A stretch of DNA of 64,000 nucleotides, from assembly GCF_042657365.1 (NCBI RefSeq), contig NZ_JBHSKT010000006.1, positions 1 to 64,000 of the forward strand, written 5' to 3'. Below are positions 7,946 through 18,100 of this stretch, piece by piece. Source of the stretch: Adhaeribacter_A terreus (GTDB lineage Bacteria; Bacteroidota; Bacteroidia; Cytophagales; Hymenobacteraceae). The position numbers were made by a program, and so were the translations under genes. Below the pieces are notes generated by a model that saw only the letters and a program-made list of their open reading frames with translations, ran no database searches and was not told where the DNA came from. Every line of letters begins with the position of its first letter. The stretch's first letter is position 1.

Positions 7946-7974
7946 AAAATGCTATGCTTTTAATGCTAAAAACT
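7946..7974 (+). repeat. 29-bp AAAACG element
   Basis: AAAATGCTATGCTTTT, six bases, AAAAACT. Its last two bases fall in the stop codon (7973-7975) of the PfkB kinase on the other strand. Confidence 0.75.
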
Positions 7975-8899
7975 AAACGGCAGCTTCTACGCTGAAATTT
8001 ACCAGCTCCACGAACTGCTGTACGCGGGCTTCCACTTCTTCGCCTTCCAGATCCAGCATACGCTCAGTCCCAAATTTCTCTACGCAGAAAGAAGCCATGG
8101 CCGAACCGTGAATTACGGCGCGCTTCATATTCTCGAAAGAAATATCGTCTGTGCTCGCTAAGTAACCAATAAAACCACCCGCAAACGTATCGCCGGCGCC
8201 GGTTGGGTCGAATACATCTTCCAAAGGCAAAGCCGGTGCGAAGAATACTTTTTCCCCGTGGAACAACAAAGCACCATGTTCGCCTTTTTTAATGATCAGG
8301 AATTTCGGACCCATGGCCATGATCTTTTTAGCCGCTTTAACCAGCGAGTATTCGCCGGAAAGCTGACGGGCTTCTTCATCGTTAATAGAAAGCACATCTA
8401 CCATCGCAATCGTTTCCAGCAATTCGGCGTGCGCAATGTCCATCCAAAAGTTCATGGTATCCATCACGATCAGTTTCGGACGCTTGGTTAAACGCTCGAT
8501 AACCGTTTTCTGCACCTGCGGCGCCAGATTTCCCAGCATTAAATATTCGCAGTTCTGGTAGCTTTCCGGTACGATCGGGTCGAAAGTCCCCAGCACGTTC
8601 AGTTCGGTAACCAGCGTTTCGCGGCTGTTCATGTCGTTGAAATAGCGGCCACTCCAGAAAAACGATTTTTCATCTTCCTTAATTTGAAGGCCATCAGTAT
8701 TTACACCGCGTTCCTGCAGCATTTTAATGTCTTCCTTCGGGAAATCGCCGCCAACTACTGCAACCAGGTTTACCGGCTTGGTGAAGTAAGATGAGCAAAT
8801 GGAAATATAAGTAGCCGCGCCACCAATAATTTTATCTGTTTTTCCGAAAGGGGTTTCCAGCGCATCGAACGCAACCGAACCAACAACAAGTAAGCTCAT
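7973..8899 (-). CDS. PfkB family carbohydrate/nucleoside kinase
   Basis: A ribokinase-fold sugar kinase of 308 residues. The N-terminal GGAATYIS glycine motif and the C-terminal PfkB signature DPTGAGDTFAGGF, which contains the catalytic Asp and anion hole, are both intact. The substrate cannot be named: the protein resembles PfkB proteins of Bacteroidota annotated only as sugar kinases. It is flanked upstream by AT-rich repeats and the tRNA-His gene, so it is probably monocistronic. Confidence 0.92.
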   Translation of the reverse strand: MSLLVVGSVAFDALETPFGKTDKIIGGAATYISICSSYFTKPVNLVAVVGGDFPKEDIKMLQERGVNTDGLQIKEDEKSFFWSGRYFNDMNSRETLVTELNVLGTFDPIVPESYQNCEYLMLGNLAPQVQKTVIERLTKRPKLIVMDTMNFWMDIAHAELLETIAMVDVLSINDEEARQLSGEYSLVKAAKKIMAMGPKFLIIKKGEHGALLFHGEKVFFAPALPLEDVFDPTGAGDTFAGGFIGYLASTDDISFENMKRAVIHGSAMASFCVEKFGTERMLDLEGEEVEARVQQFVELVNFSVEAAV

Positions 8900-8907
8900 T
8901 TCATTTT

Positions 8908-9017
8908 TAATTAGGAATTAGAAATTAGAGATTAGAAATTATCAGAACTGTTGATCTACCGGCCAGTATTACAAAGACCTCAACATTTCTAATTTCTAAT
9001 TTTGAATTTCTAATTGG
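8908..9017. repeat. Inverted low-complexity TTAGAAAT tracts
   Basis: AATTAGAAATTAGAGATTAG (8910-8929) and its rough complement AATTTCTAATTTCTAATTTT (8988-9007) face each other across 60 bp. Similar facing tracts flank the spacer upstream of 27611. Confidence 0.6.
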
Positions 9018-9034
9018 TTAAACAAACTATAAAT

Positions 9035-9065
9035 AAAAAAAGCCCCTGAATTTGTCAAGGGCTTT
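9035..9065 (-). terminator. tRNA-His terminator
   Basis: Minus strand arms AAAGCCCTTGA and TCAGGGGCTTT with a 5-nt loop, then a T run; 8 nt past the tRNA 3' end. Confidence 0.8.
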
Positions 9066-9072
9066 CATTTTG

Positions 9073-9147
9073 GGTGACCGATGGGATTCGAACCCACGAC
9101 TTCCAGAATCACAATCTGGTGCTCTAACCGGCTGAACTACGATCACC
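9073..9147 (-). tRNA. tRNA-His (GTG anticodon)
   Basis: A complete cloverleaf on the minus strand. The acceptor stem GTGATCG pairs with CGGTCAC, and an extra encoded G at -1 (position 9147) faces C73 (9073), the identity hallmark of tRNA-His. The anticodon arm is CCAGA-TTGTGAT-TCTGG with anticodon GTG, and the T arm is GTGGG-TTCGAAT-CCCAT. The 3' CCA is not encoded. It stands alone, with its own promoter and terminator. Confidence 0.98.
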
Positions 9148-9164
9148 GTGTTTAAATTGGTCTG

Positions 9165-9195
9165 CAAAAGTAAAAAGCAATTTTTAAGGATGCAA
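9165..9195 (-). promoter_or_regulatory. tRNA-His promoter
   Basis: Minus strand TTG (9193-9195), 20-bp spacer, TACTTTTG (9165-9172), ending 17 nt before the mature tRNA. The spacer length equals that of the two promoters at the left edge. Confidence 0.75.
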
Positions 9196-9203
9196 GTTTT
9201 TTC

Positions 9204-10133
9204 TTAAAAAAAAGTAGCGCTTTCCGGCAAATTTTCTTCAAATGGCTCAATATGAACGAGTACGTCGTAAACCTGCGGCTTTGCTTCCAGAATGGCATCT
9301 TTTACCCGGTGCGCAATATCGTGCCCCTCTCTTACGGTCAGGTCGCCGTTTACAATCACGTGAAGATCAACAAAATACTCGAAACCCATTTTCCGCACCA
9401 AACACTTTTCCGTAGCAATAACGCGGTCTACGGTTTCAGCAATTTCTTTCACTTCAGCAGCAAATTCCGAAGGTGGCGCAGCATCCATAATTTCGGTAAA
9501 AGCCGGCACAAAAATATGGTACGCATTCAAAACAATTATGCCGGAAGCAATCAAAGCGGCCCAATCATCGGCCGTTTCGTAACCTTCGCCCCCAATTAAA
9601 GCAATAGAAATTCCGATAAAAGCCGTTAAAGAAGTAACTGCATCGGCGCGGTGGTGCCAGGCATCAGCTTTTACCGCCGTACTTTCTACTTCCGTACCAA
9701 CTTTATGCGAATAACGGTACAAGCCTTCTTTTACCACAATAATAATTCCGAGCACAATTAAAGTGAAAGGCGCGGGCGTTTTGTGAGGGGTAAGAATGTG
9801 CTCTACGCTTTGAATACTAATAAGAATGGCGGCACCAATCAACGCTACAGCTACCACCACAGCTGCCAACGGTTCGGCCTTTCCGTGCCCGTACGGATGG
9901 TCCGCATCCGGTTCTTTAGAAGCTGCTTTTAACCCGATCCAAACAATGAAAGACGTGAGCACATCGGAAGCCGATTCTATAGCATCAGCAATCAGGGCGT
10001 AAGAATTTCCCAGAATACCGGCGGCGCCCTTCACCAACACCAGGCCCATATTGGCCAGAATCCCTATCAGGGTAGAACGGAGGCCTTTGGCGGATGGATG
10101 CGGAATTTCAGAATTTCGGCGTGATGCGTTCAA
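9204..10133 (-). CDS. Cation diffusion facilitator family transporter
   Basis: An inner-membrane divalent metal/proton antiporter (Zn, Fe, Mn or Co) of 309 residues. The membrane metal site residues are in DAIESASDVLTS and ADAWHHRADAVTS, and PDADHPYGHGKAEPLAA is the family motif. Six helices are followed by a ferredoxin-like cytoplasmic dimerisation domain ending in HIEPFEENLPES. The start codon appears to be TTG (10131-10133); the only internal ATG would cut into helix 1. The metal cannot be told from sequence. Confidence 0.93.
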   Translation of the reverse strand: MNASRRNSEIPHPSAKGLRSTLIGILANMGLVLVKGAAGILGNSYALIADAIESASDVLTSFIVWIGLKAASKEPDADHPYGHGKAEPLAAVVVAVALIGAAILISIQSVEHILTPHKTPAPFTLIVLGIIIVVKEGLYRYSHKVGTEVESTAVKADAWHHRADAVTSLTAFIGISIALIGGEGYETADDWAALIASGIIVLNAYHIFVPAFTEIMDAAPPSEFAAEVKEIAETVDRVIATEKCLVRKMGFEYFVDLHVIVNGDLTVREGHDIAHRVKDAILEAKPQVYDVLVHIEPFEENLPESATFF

Positions 10134-10146
10134 AATTTGAGTGATT

Positions 10147-10193
10147 TACCCCACCTAAATCTTCCCCTAATTCAGGGGAGGATTTTTCTGGTA
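10147..10193 (+). repeat. CCCCACC-hairpin repeat, copy 1
   Basis: CCCCACC followed by the hairpin TTCCCCTAATTCAGGGGAGG and a T tract. A near-identical unit ends the helicase gene at 19791-19836, where it serves as a terminator. Confidence 0.75.
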
Positions 10194-10204
10194 GTGCTTT
10201 TTTG

Positions 10205-10246
10205 AGTTTTTGTGGTTAAAACGGTACGGTTTTGCGGGGAAAAAGT
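10205..10246. repeat. 42-bp dyad of the AAAACG element
   Basis: Complete two-fold form: AGTTTTT, six bases, AAAACGGTACGGTTTT, seven bases, AAAAAGT. Each half read outward is a full 29-bp element. Confidence 0.85.
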
Positions 10247-10291
10247 GGCGGAAATACTGCCGAAATCAGAAAATGTAAATCATCAGATAAT

Positions 10292-10320
10292 GAAGAGACA
10301 AGGCAATGCCTTGCCTCTTC
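10292..10320. repeat. Hairpin between dihydroorotase and cation transporter
   Basis: GAAGAGACAAGGCA and TGCCTTGCCTCTTC pair with a single mismatch. It may act as terminator of dihydroorotase, although the T run is poor. Confidence 0.55.
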
Positions 10321-10353
10321 GGATGCCCGATAAATAGCAATACCTTGAGGAAA

Positions 10354-10377
10354 GGTCAAGCCCTGTCCCTACAGAGG
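10354..10377. repeat. GGTCAAGCCCTG repeat, copy 1
   Basis: GGTCAAGCCCTGTCCCTACAG recurs with one change at 20362-20382. This copy overlaps the stop codon of dihydroorotase (10369-10371). Confidence 0.7.
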
Positions 10378-11709
10378 CCGGTCAAACAGTAACCGTTCAC
10401 CGGTTTTGCTTTCGTCAAACCTACCGTTTTCAAACGCTACGTGGCCGGAAACGATGGTGTGCGTAACGCTGGAACGGAACGTTTTTCCTTCGAACGGCGA
10501 CCAATTGCATTTATAGTAGATATTTTCTTTGCTTACCGTGTACGGTTTATTCAGATCTACCAGCACCAGGTCGGCCCAGTAACCTTCTCTAATAAAACCT
10601 CTTTCGCGCACCTGAAAACATTCGGCCGGGGCATGGCTCATTTTCTCTACCATGCGCTCTAAAGAAATCTGGCCATCGTGGTAGAATTCAAGCATCATTT
10701 GTAAGCTGTGTTGCACCAACGGCACGCCGCTTGGCGACTTTTTATAGCTGGCCTGTTTTTCTTCCCACAAATGCGGCGCGTGGTCGGTAGCAATAATATC
10801 GAGACGGTTATCCAATAATCCCTGGAACAAGGCTTTTTTGTGGCGGGCTTCTTTTACGGCCGGGTTACATTTTATCTGACTGCCAAGTGTAGCGTAATCG
10901 CTTTTATCGAACCATAAATGGTGCACACAAACTTCGGCGGTAATGCGTTTTTCTTTTAGCGGAATATCGTTCCTGAAAAGGGCCAGTTCTTCTTCCGTGG
11001 AAATGTGCAGAATATGCAGGCGCGTATTGTGCTTTTCGGCCAGTTTCACCGCCATAAAGCTCGATTTAAAACAAGCCGCTACGCTGCGAATTTCCGGGTG
11101 ACATTCTACCGGTATATCGTCGCCGTATTTCTCTTCGTAGATCTTCAGGTTATCCCGAATGGTTTGTTCGTCTTCGCAGTGCACTGCAATTGGTAAGCGC
11201 GCTTTCTGGAAAATTTCTTCCAGCACTTCTACATTATCTACCAGCATGTTGCCGGTGGAAGAACCCATGAAAATTTTGATGCCGCAAACCGTAGCTCCGT
11301 TGGTTAGTAAAACCTCGTCGAGGTTATCGTTGGTGGCACCCATGAAGAAAGAATAATTGGCCAGCGAAGTTTCTGCAGCGCGGTTGAATTTTTCTTCGAG
11401 CAATTCCTGAGTAGTAGCATTGGGCACCGTATTCGGCATTTCCATGAAGGAAGTAGTGCCACCGGCTACTGCTGCGCGGGCTTCGGAATAAATATCAGCT
11501 TTGTGGGTAAGGCCGGGTTCGCGAAAATGTACCTGGTCGTCGATTACACCGGGCAAAAGATGCAAACCTGTGGCATCAATTTTGCTGTCACTTTTTTCAG
11601 TTAAATCAATACCGATTTTCTGAATACGGCCATCGGCTATGAATACATCGGATTGAAAAACGCGGCCTTTGTTTACCAGCGTAGCATTTTTGATCAGGAT
11701 ACTTTTCAT
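10369..11709 (-). CDS. pyrC: Dihydroorotase
   Basis: Third step of de novo pyrimidine synthesis, cyclising carbamoyl-aspartate to dihydroorotate. It is 446 residues, class I length. Visible sites are the metal motif DDQVHFREPG (58-67), the lysine for carboxylation K145 in GIKIFMGS, H177 in VHCED, H232/H235 in LHILHIS and D309 in ATDHAPH. The first His of the usual HxH pair is replaced by Gln59; I believe this variant is common in Bacteroidota homologues. Its ATG lies only 4 nt after a TATCTTTG -7 box, so the transcript may be leaderless. Related allantoinases are the main alternative. Confidence 0.9.
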   Translation of the reverse strand: MKSILIKNATLVNKGRVFQSDVFIADGRIQKIGIDLTEKSDSKIDATGLHLLPGVIDDQVHFREPGLTHKADIYSEARAAVAGGTTSFMEMPNTVPNATTQELLEEKFNRAAETSLANYSFFMGATNDNLDEVLLTNGATVCGIKIFMGSSTGNMLVDNVEVLEEIFQKARLPIAVHCEDEQTIRDNLKIYEEKYGDDIPVECHPEIRSVAACFKSSFMAVKLAEKHNTRLHILHISTEEELALFRNDIPLKEKRITAEVCVHHLWFDKSDYATLGSQIKCNPAVKEARHKKALFQGLLDNRLDIIATDHAPHLWEEKQASYKKSPSGVPLVQHSLQMMLEFYHDGQISLERMVEKMSHAPAECFQVRERGFIREGYWADLVLVDLNKPYTVSKENIYYKCNWSPFEGKTFRSSVTHTIVSGHVAFENGRFDESKTGERLLFDRPL

Positions 11710-12103
11710 GCTGCAAAGATACGGAGAAGTGACGGGTTTTAAGATTACAATTCCTTTAATAAGGAATTAAAAAAGCTTTCCCTCAAACACACGCCCGTTT
11801 CTCCGAATAATCACAAATCTTTTCTTTCCCTGAACAATGCACCAAAACCAAACATATATTTTATAACATATTGATTATCAATGCTTTGTTAAAAAAATAT
11901 TTGCTATTTTATTTTGCAATACAAAAAATTGTAGATAAATTTAGAACTACAAAAATCTTTATTTATTTAAATATTTTTACAAAAGCCTCCAATCCTGATT
12001 TAACACACTAGCATTAAAAAAAATGCCTCCCCGTCATTGCCAGATTTTATCTGGCCCGGACTTTCTATGTCTAAAATTTATTTTCACCCTTTCTCTCACA
12101 TTC
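11710..12103. other. AT-rich spacer before the giant secreted protein
   Basis: A 394-bp divergent spacer, very AT-rich from 11840 to 12020. It must hold the promoter of the gene at 12104, but no convincing TTG/TAnnTTTG pair is visible. A small hairpin, CCAGATTTTATCTGG, sits at 12040-12054. No 29-bp element is present. Confidence 0.6.
11714..11721 (-). promoter_or_regulatory. Dihydroorotase -7 box
   Basis: TATCTTTG on the minus strand, followed by CAGC and the ATG. The nearest upstream TTG is 26 bp away, longer than usual. Confidence 0.6.
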
Positions 12104-15100
12104 ATGAATTCACATTACCCAAACAACCCTTTAAAGCGCCGCGGGCTATGGCTTTTTGCGCTCCTTTTATTTATTCCTGGCATAATACAGGCACAAGTTA
12201 CCGTAAATGCAAGCGGAGGTTCTTCCGGCACAGCTTACACAAACCTGAATTCGGCATTTACAGCAATTAATTCTGGTACGCATACCGGCATTATTACCAT
12301 TGCTATCAGCGGTAATACAACAGAACCAACCACCCCGGTTCCATTAAATGCCAGTGGCCAGGGCACAACTAATTATTCTTCTATTACTATTAAGCCTACT
12401 GCCACAGCCACTATTTCCGGAAATATGGCACTAGGCCGGGGTGTAATTGAATTATTAGGTTCTGATTTTGTAACGATAGATGGTAGCATTACCAGCGGTG
12501 GAACAAGCCGGGATCTGACTATTCAGAATACGAATAATGCAGTAACGTATAGTGCGGTTATCAGGCTTATTGGAGCAAGTAGCACTTTTGCAGGAGCTAC
12601 CAACAACACTATTAAGAACTGTAAGATCATCGGAGCTTCAGCAACCGTAGCCGGTGCTTATGGCATTCACGCCGGGTCTTCTGCAGTTACTGCTATTTCT
12701 TCGACATCAGGCTCAGGCTATAATTTTGACCAGTTTACGGTAGAAAACAATGAAATCAGCACCGCGGGCGTCGGAATTTTAGTGCGCAACATTTTAGCTT
12801 CCGCCACTTCCGATAAACTTTTTATCCATAAAAATGATATCCATAATATTCTGACTACCGGTATTCAACTTTCTAAAACAGTTGGCGGAGCAGAGGCGGC
12901 GCTTATTTCGGAAAACACTATTTATGATTTCAAAGCTACTACCGCTGCCAACACAACTGATATTCAAGGCATTTGGGTAGAAGCTGATGTGATCGATGCA
13001 ACTTTTTCAAGAAACAAGATATATGGCATCTACAATTATGGTTCCGGCGGTGAAGGCGCTTTTGGTATTCACATTAACGGTTCCAACTCCAACAACCTGA
13101 ATATTCAAAATAACCTGATCTATGACCTGCGTACTGTTTCTGCTAATTCAGGCAGCACACAGGTTTCAGACGGCGCATTTGGTATCCGGATAGATGGTTC
13201 CAATACCGGCCACAATATCTATTACAATTCTATCCACCTTTTCGGAGCTCCTTTAGACAATACTGCCGGTGGCATTAACACGGCAGCTTTACATGTTAAC
13301 TCAAGCAGTAATACCAACTTAGATATCCGGAACAATATTTTCTCGAACCAGATGAGCAAAGGAAGCGCCAACGCTGCGGTTTTCGCGGCAGTTTCTTTTT
13401 CAGCTTCCTATAATTACAGCACCTTAACCATGAACAATAATGGTTATTTTGTTGGTGCTACCGCAGATCATTGTGTTGGCCGCCAAACTACCAGTGCTAC
13501 TTATTACCAAACTGTAGCCGACTGGAAAACCGTTACCCAGGCCAGCACCGCCAGCCCAACTAACGATAATGCTTCCGTTCCGCTGGTAAATAGCGCCGCA
13601 CCTTTCACTTCCGATCTGGATCTGACCATTCCGGCCAATACTGTTACTGCTTTAGAATCAGGCGCGACCACTTTACCGGTAACTACAGATTTCACCGGAA
13701 ATTCCCGCCCAAGAACGTTTGTGCCACAGGCTAGCGGTGCAAACAGCAATCCGGATATTGGTGCTTATGAATTTAATGGTGGCTTAGGAGATTTTGCGGT
13801 GCCTGCAATTTCGGCTATAACCAAAGTAATACCTTCCTGCACTTCGCAGTCGCATACCATAAGCGCCACTATTACCGATGCTTCCGGAGTTGCTACTGTC
13901 ATAATTGAATGGAGCCTGAACGGCGTTACTCAGGCAGCAATTGCGATGACCAAACAAGGCGCTACCGATGAATGGCTTGGCACCATACCGGCTCAAAGCT
14001 CCAATCTGGTAGAATACAATATTAAAGCAACTGATAATAGCTCTTCTTCCAATGTTGCTACATCCGGCTCGCAGCTTTACCGCGATAATTACCTCACTTT
14101 AAATGCCGGTCCGGATATAAATTCCACCATTAACTCGGGCGCGGTTTTAACGGCTGAAAGCTTTAACTATGGCGGACATATCAAGATCACGGAGGTATTG
14201 CAATATAAAGGCACTGCCGGCGCTGAAGTAGTTTATGCCGGGTTTATTCCTACCACCGATAACGAATTTGTAGAGATCAGCAATACGGGCAACCTGACCG
14301 TAGATGTTTCGGGTTATATCATGCAAATGGTTGGTACAATTTCAAGCACTTTTGTTGTGCCAAACGGTACCGTTTTAGAGCCCGGCCAGGTACTTACGCT
14401 CGCTACTGTAGGCTCCGCCAACGACCCGGCAAACCGTTTCTTCGGCATGAATGCAGCTGCCAGCACCCAGACTTCCAGCGTACCCTGGGGTTATGTATTG
14501 AAAAACAACAGCGGCAAAGTAATAGATGTTTTAGGAACGAACAGCGTATCATTCAGCGCATTACAGGCTATTGGGGTTTCTGCAGCCGACTGGTCAACGA
14601 GTAGCGGCACATTCCTGTTCGTAGCATCGAGCCGGGTTGGGGTTCAGCGTCAGAAAGATGCCAATAACAGAGCTATGGATACCAATACTGAAAACGACTG
14701 GGTAGTATCTACAACGGCCGGCCCCCAAATTAATCTGGGTATTTACAACAATTATGTTCCTACCGAAACAACCGCAATAACCTGGACGAACGGCACTAAC
14801 GGCAACTTAACCAGTCCTTTAACCGGCAAATCTGTTACAACGCCAAATTTTGCAGCCGGCGGAACGTATAACTTTATCGCGACCATTAATGACGGAACCT
14901 GCTCTTATCAAGATGAAGTAACTGTAACCGTAACAGCCCCGGTATTACCGGTTGCAGAATTCACAGCAACTCCTACCACGGTTACTACTACACAAATCGT
15001 TGCATTCACCGATCAATCTACCAATATTCCGGGTAGCTGGAACTGGACCTTTATCGGCCCTGGCACCGTTACTTACCAGAACGGCACCAGTGCAACTTCG

Positions 15101-18100
15101 CAAAATCCGGAAGTAAAATTCAATGCTGCCGGAGTTTACACCGTTACACTTGATGCTACTAACGGCGCAGGCACCAGCACAAAAACCAGAACCGATTATA
15201 TAACTGTTTACTGGGGCTATTGTGAACCACTGCAGTCTAATTGCGGCTCTAACTATATTAACAGCGTTGTATTAAATACTTTGGTGAACAACAACTCGAA
15301 TTGCTCAAATACCAGCGCGCTTGGGGCATATTCTAACTACCTGCCAACGGCGTACACCACTTCACTCATGATCGGCAACAACTACAGCTTAAATGTAACG
15401 CCGATCAGCTCTTCCACCAGCAACGTTGCCGCCTGGATCGATTTCAACAATAATGGCGTTTTTGAAACTACAGAATTCTTAGGCGTTAAAACCAGCGTAA
15501 CCAGCAATACACAAACAAGTTTTGCCATTGCGGTGCCGCTTACTGCTACAACTGGCAAAGTTGGCCTGCGCATACGGCAAATGGGTACTTCTATTGCTGC
15601 TGCAGATGCATGTAAAACATTTACTTCACTTGCCGGCGAAACCGAAGATTACGTAATAACTATTCAGGCCAGAGCATCGGTAGATGCGGGCATAGGTAAC
15701 CTGATAGCGCCACTAAATAACACCTGCGCGAACACCAACCAACCAGTAGTTGTAAGGCTTTATAATAAAGGAACTGCAGCCATTACCAATATACCGGTAG
15801 CGGTAAATATTACGGGTGCAGCTTCTACTACAATTTCAGGTACATATTCAGGCACCATTCAGGTGGGCGATAGCATTGACTTTACTGTAGGAAACTTAAT
15901 TACTTCGACAGGCGGCATTTTTAACTTCAGCGCTTCTACAAACATTGCCGGCGACGGAGATGCAAGCAATGATGACATGCCAACGATCAGCCGGAATATT
16001 AACGTGCAACCAAGCGCTCCTGCCACCACCGATGCTTCATTCTGCACAGGTTCAGCGGCTATATTAACAGCTTCAGGAACAGGTACGCTACGCTGGTACG
16101 ATCAGGCTACCGGCGGTACCTTACTGGCTTCCGGAACTTCCTTTACCACTCCGGTTCTTTCTGCAACTACCAGCTACTATGTTGAAGCTGCCGGAAACCC
16201 AACCGATAAAGCTGGTCTGACTGCAACAACTACTGCGTCCGGTAGTTATGCAACGAGCACCGCCGGTTATGGCTTGAATTTCACCGCTAACCAGGATATT
16301 ATTCTGAAAGGCGTTCATGTTTACGTAAGAACAGCCGGCAGCCCGGTAATTATTCAGCTGCGCGATAATGCGGGCACCGTTTTAAAAACAGCCGCAACGG
16401 TTACAGTGGCAAATCTTGGTGTGAAAACTTACATTCCATTAGATTTCGCCATTCCGGCAGGAACTTACCGCCTGACCTCCGGCAACACCACCACCATTGC
16501 CCAGGATTATTCTACGACCAACACCGCGGTTAAATACCCGTTCAATTCTTCTAATAATGAAGTAACCATTACCAGCGGCCGCAGCAGCACGAATACAACC
16601 ACCGCTTATTATGGCTTCTACGATTGGGATATTTTAGTGAATGGTTGCCCAAGCACCAGAACGTTGGTAACCGCTACCATGGGTGAAGGCGGCCAATGGA
16701 CCGGAACAACTTCTAACGATTGGAACGTGGGCTCTAACTGGTGCAGCGGCACGGTACCAACTGCCACTACCGATGTAACCTTACCGGCAGGCCTCACTAC
16801 TTATCCGCAAATAACTTCCGGAACGGCGCAGGTGAAGAACTTTACCATTGCTTCCGGCGCTACTTTCACCATGAATGGCGGCACCCTGCAACTTTCCGGC
16901 GATCTGACCAATAGCGGAACATATACGCAAACTACCGGTTTACTGGAACTTACAGGTACTGGCAGCCAGCAAATAAACGGCATTGCCTTGGCTAACCTTA
17001 CCATAAACGGCGGCGGCACGAAAACACTGGGTGGCAACGTAACGGTAAATGGCGCAGTAACCATGACTTCCGGAATCCTGAACACCGGTACTTTCAAACT
17101 TATTCTGGGTGCTACCGCTACTATTTCAGAAACCAATACCAGCTACGTAATTGGCGAAGTTGAAACGGTACGTAATCTGAATACTGCTTCTACGGTAACT
17201 TTCGGTGGCATGGGAATAGAATTAACTCCTGCTTCCGGATCTGTGATGCCGGGCAATACAACGGTTCGTCGGGTTACCGGAACGCAAATGAACGGCGGCG
17301 GCCCAGGCTATAGCATTCCGCGTTATTTCGATATTCAGAGTGCCGTAAATTCTGGCCTGAATGTAAACATGCTGTTCCGTTACCTGGACCATGAAGTTGC
17401 GGCTTACAATGAAGCAACGCTGGCCTTGTTCCGCTCACCAGACCAGGGCACTACCTGGAATGCTCAGACAGCAAGTGTAGCAGACCCGGCCAGTAATACC
17501 GTTACCCTGGCAGGCGTTTCCGGATTCTCTTTGTGGACAGCCGGCGATATAAACAATCCGCTTCCGGTTGAACTGGTTGCTTTCAATGCGATTAAAAAAG
17601 GAAACGATGCTTTCTTAACCTGGACAACTGCTTCTGAATACAACAGCAAAGGTTTTGATATAGAAGTAAGCACCAACAGCCACGATTTCCGGAAAATTGG
17701 TTTTGCAGAAAGCCGCAACGGCAATACGCTGCAGCAATACACCTTTACGGATATTGAAAAAGGCAAAAACGGCACGCGCTACTACCGCCTGAAACAAACC
17801 GACTTCGATGGCGCCGTTTCTTATTCGCCGATCAAAGCTGTTGCTTTCAACACGGTTGCCACGCAGGTAAATGTTTACCCGAATCCGTTCAGCGCTGATT
17901 TAAACGTAACGGTTGAAAGTGCGATAGCGGCAGAAATTCCGGTAGTTATTACCGATCTGACTGGCAAAACGGTATGGGAAAAGGCTGTAAAAGTAGAGAA
18001 AGGCGCAAACCTGTTAAAGCTCGATCCGGCTAATAATTTACCTTCCGGTGTTTACTTGCTGCAAATGCAGATCGGTTCGGAACGTTTCACAACCAAACTG

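Noticed and set aside
12023..12103. Upstream start for the giant secreted protein
   Set aside because: It would place 27 residues in front of a well-formed signal peptide; the ATG at 12104 is better.
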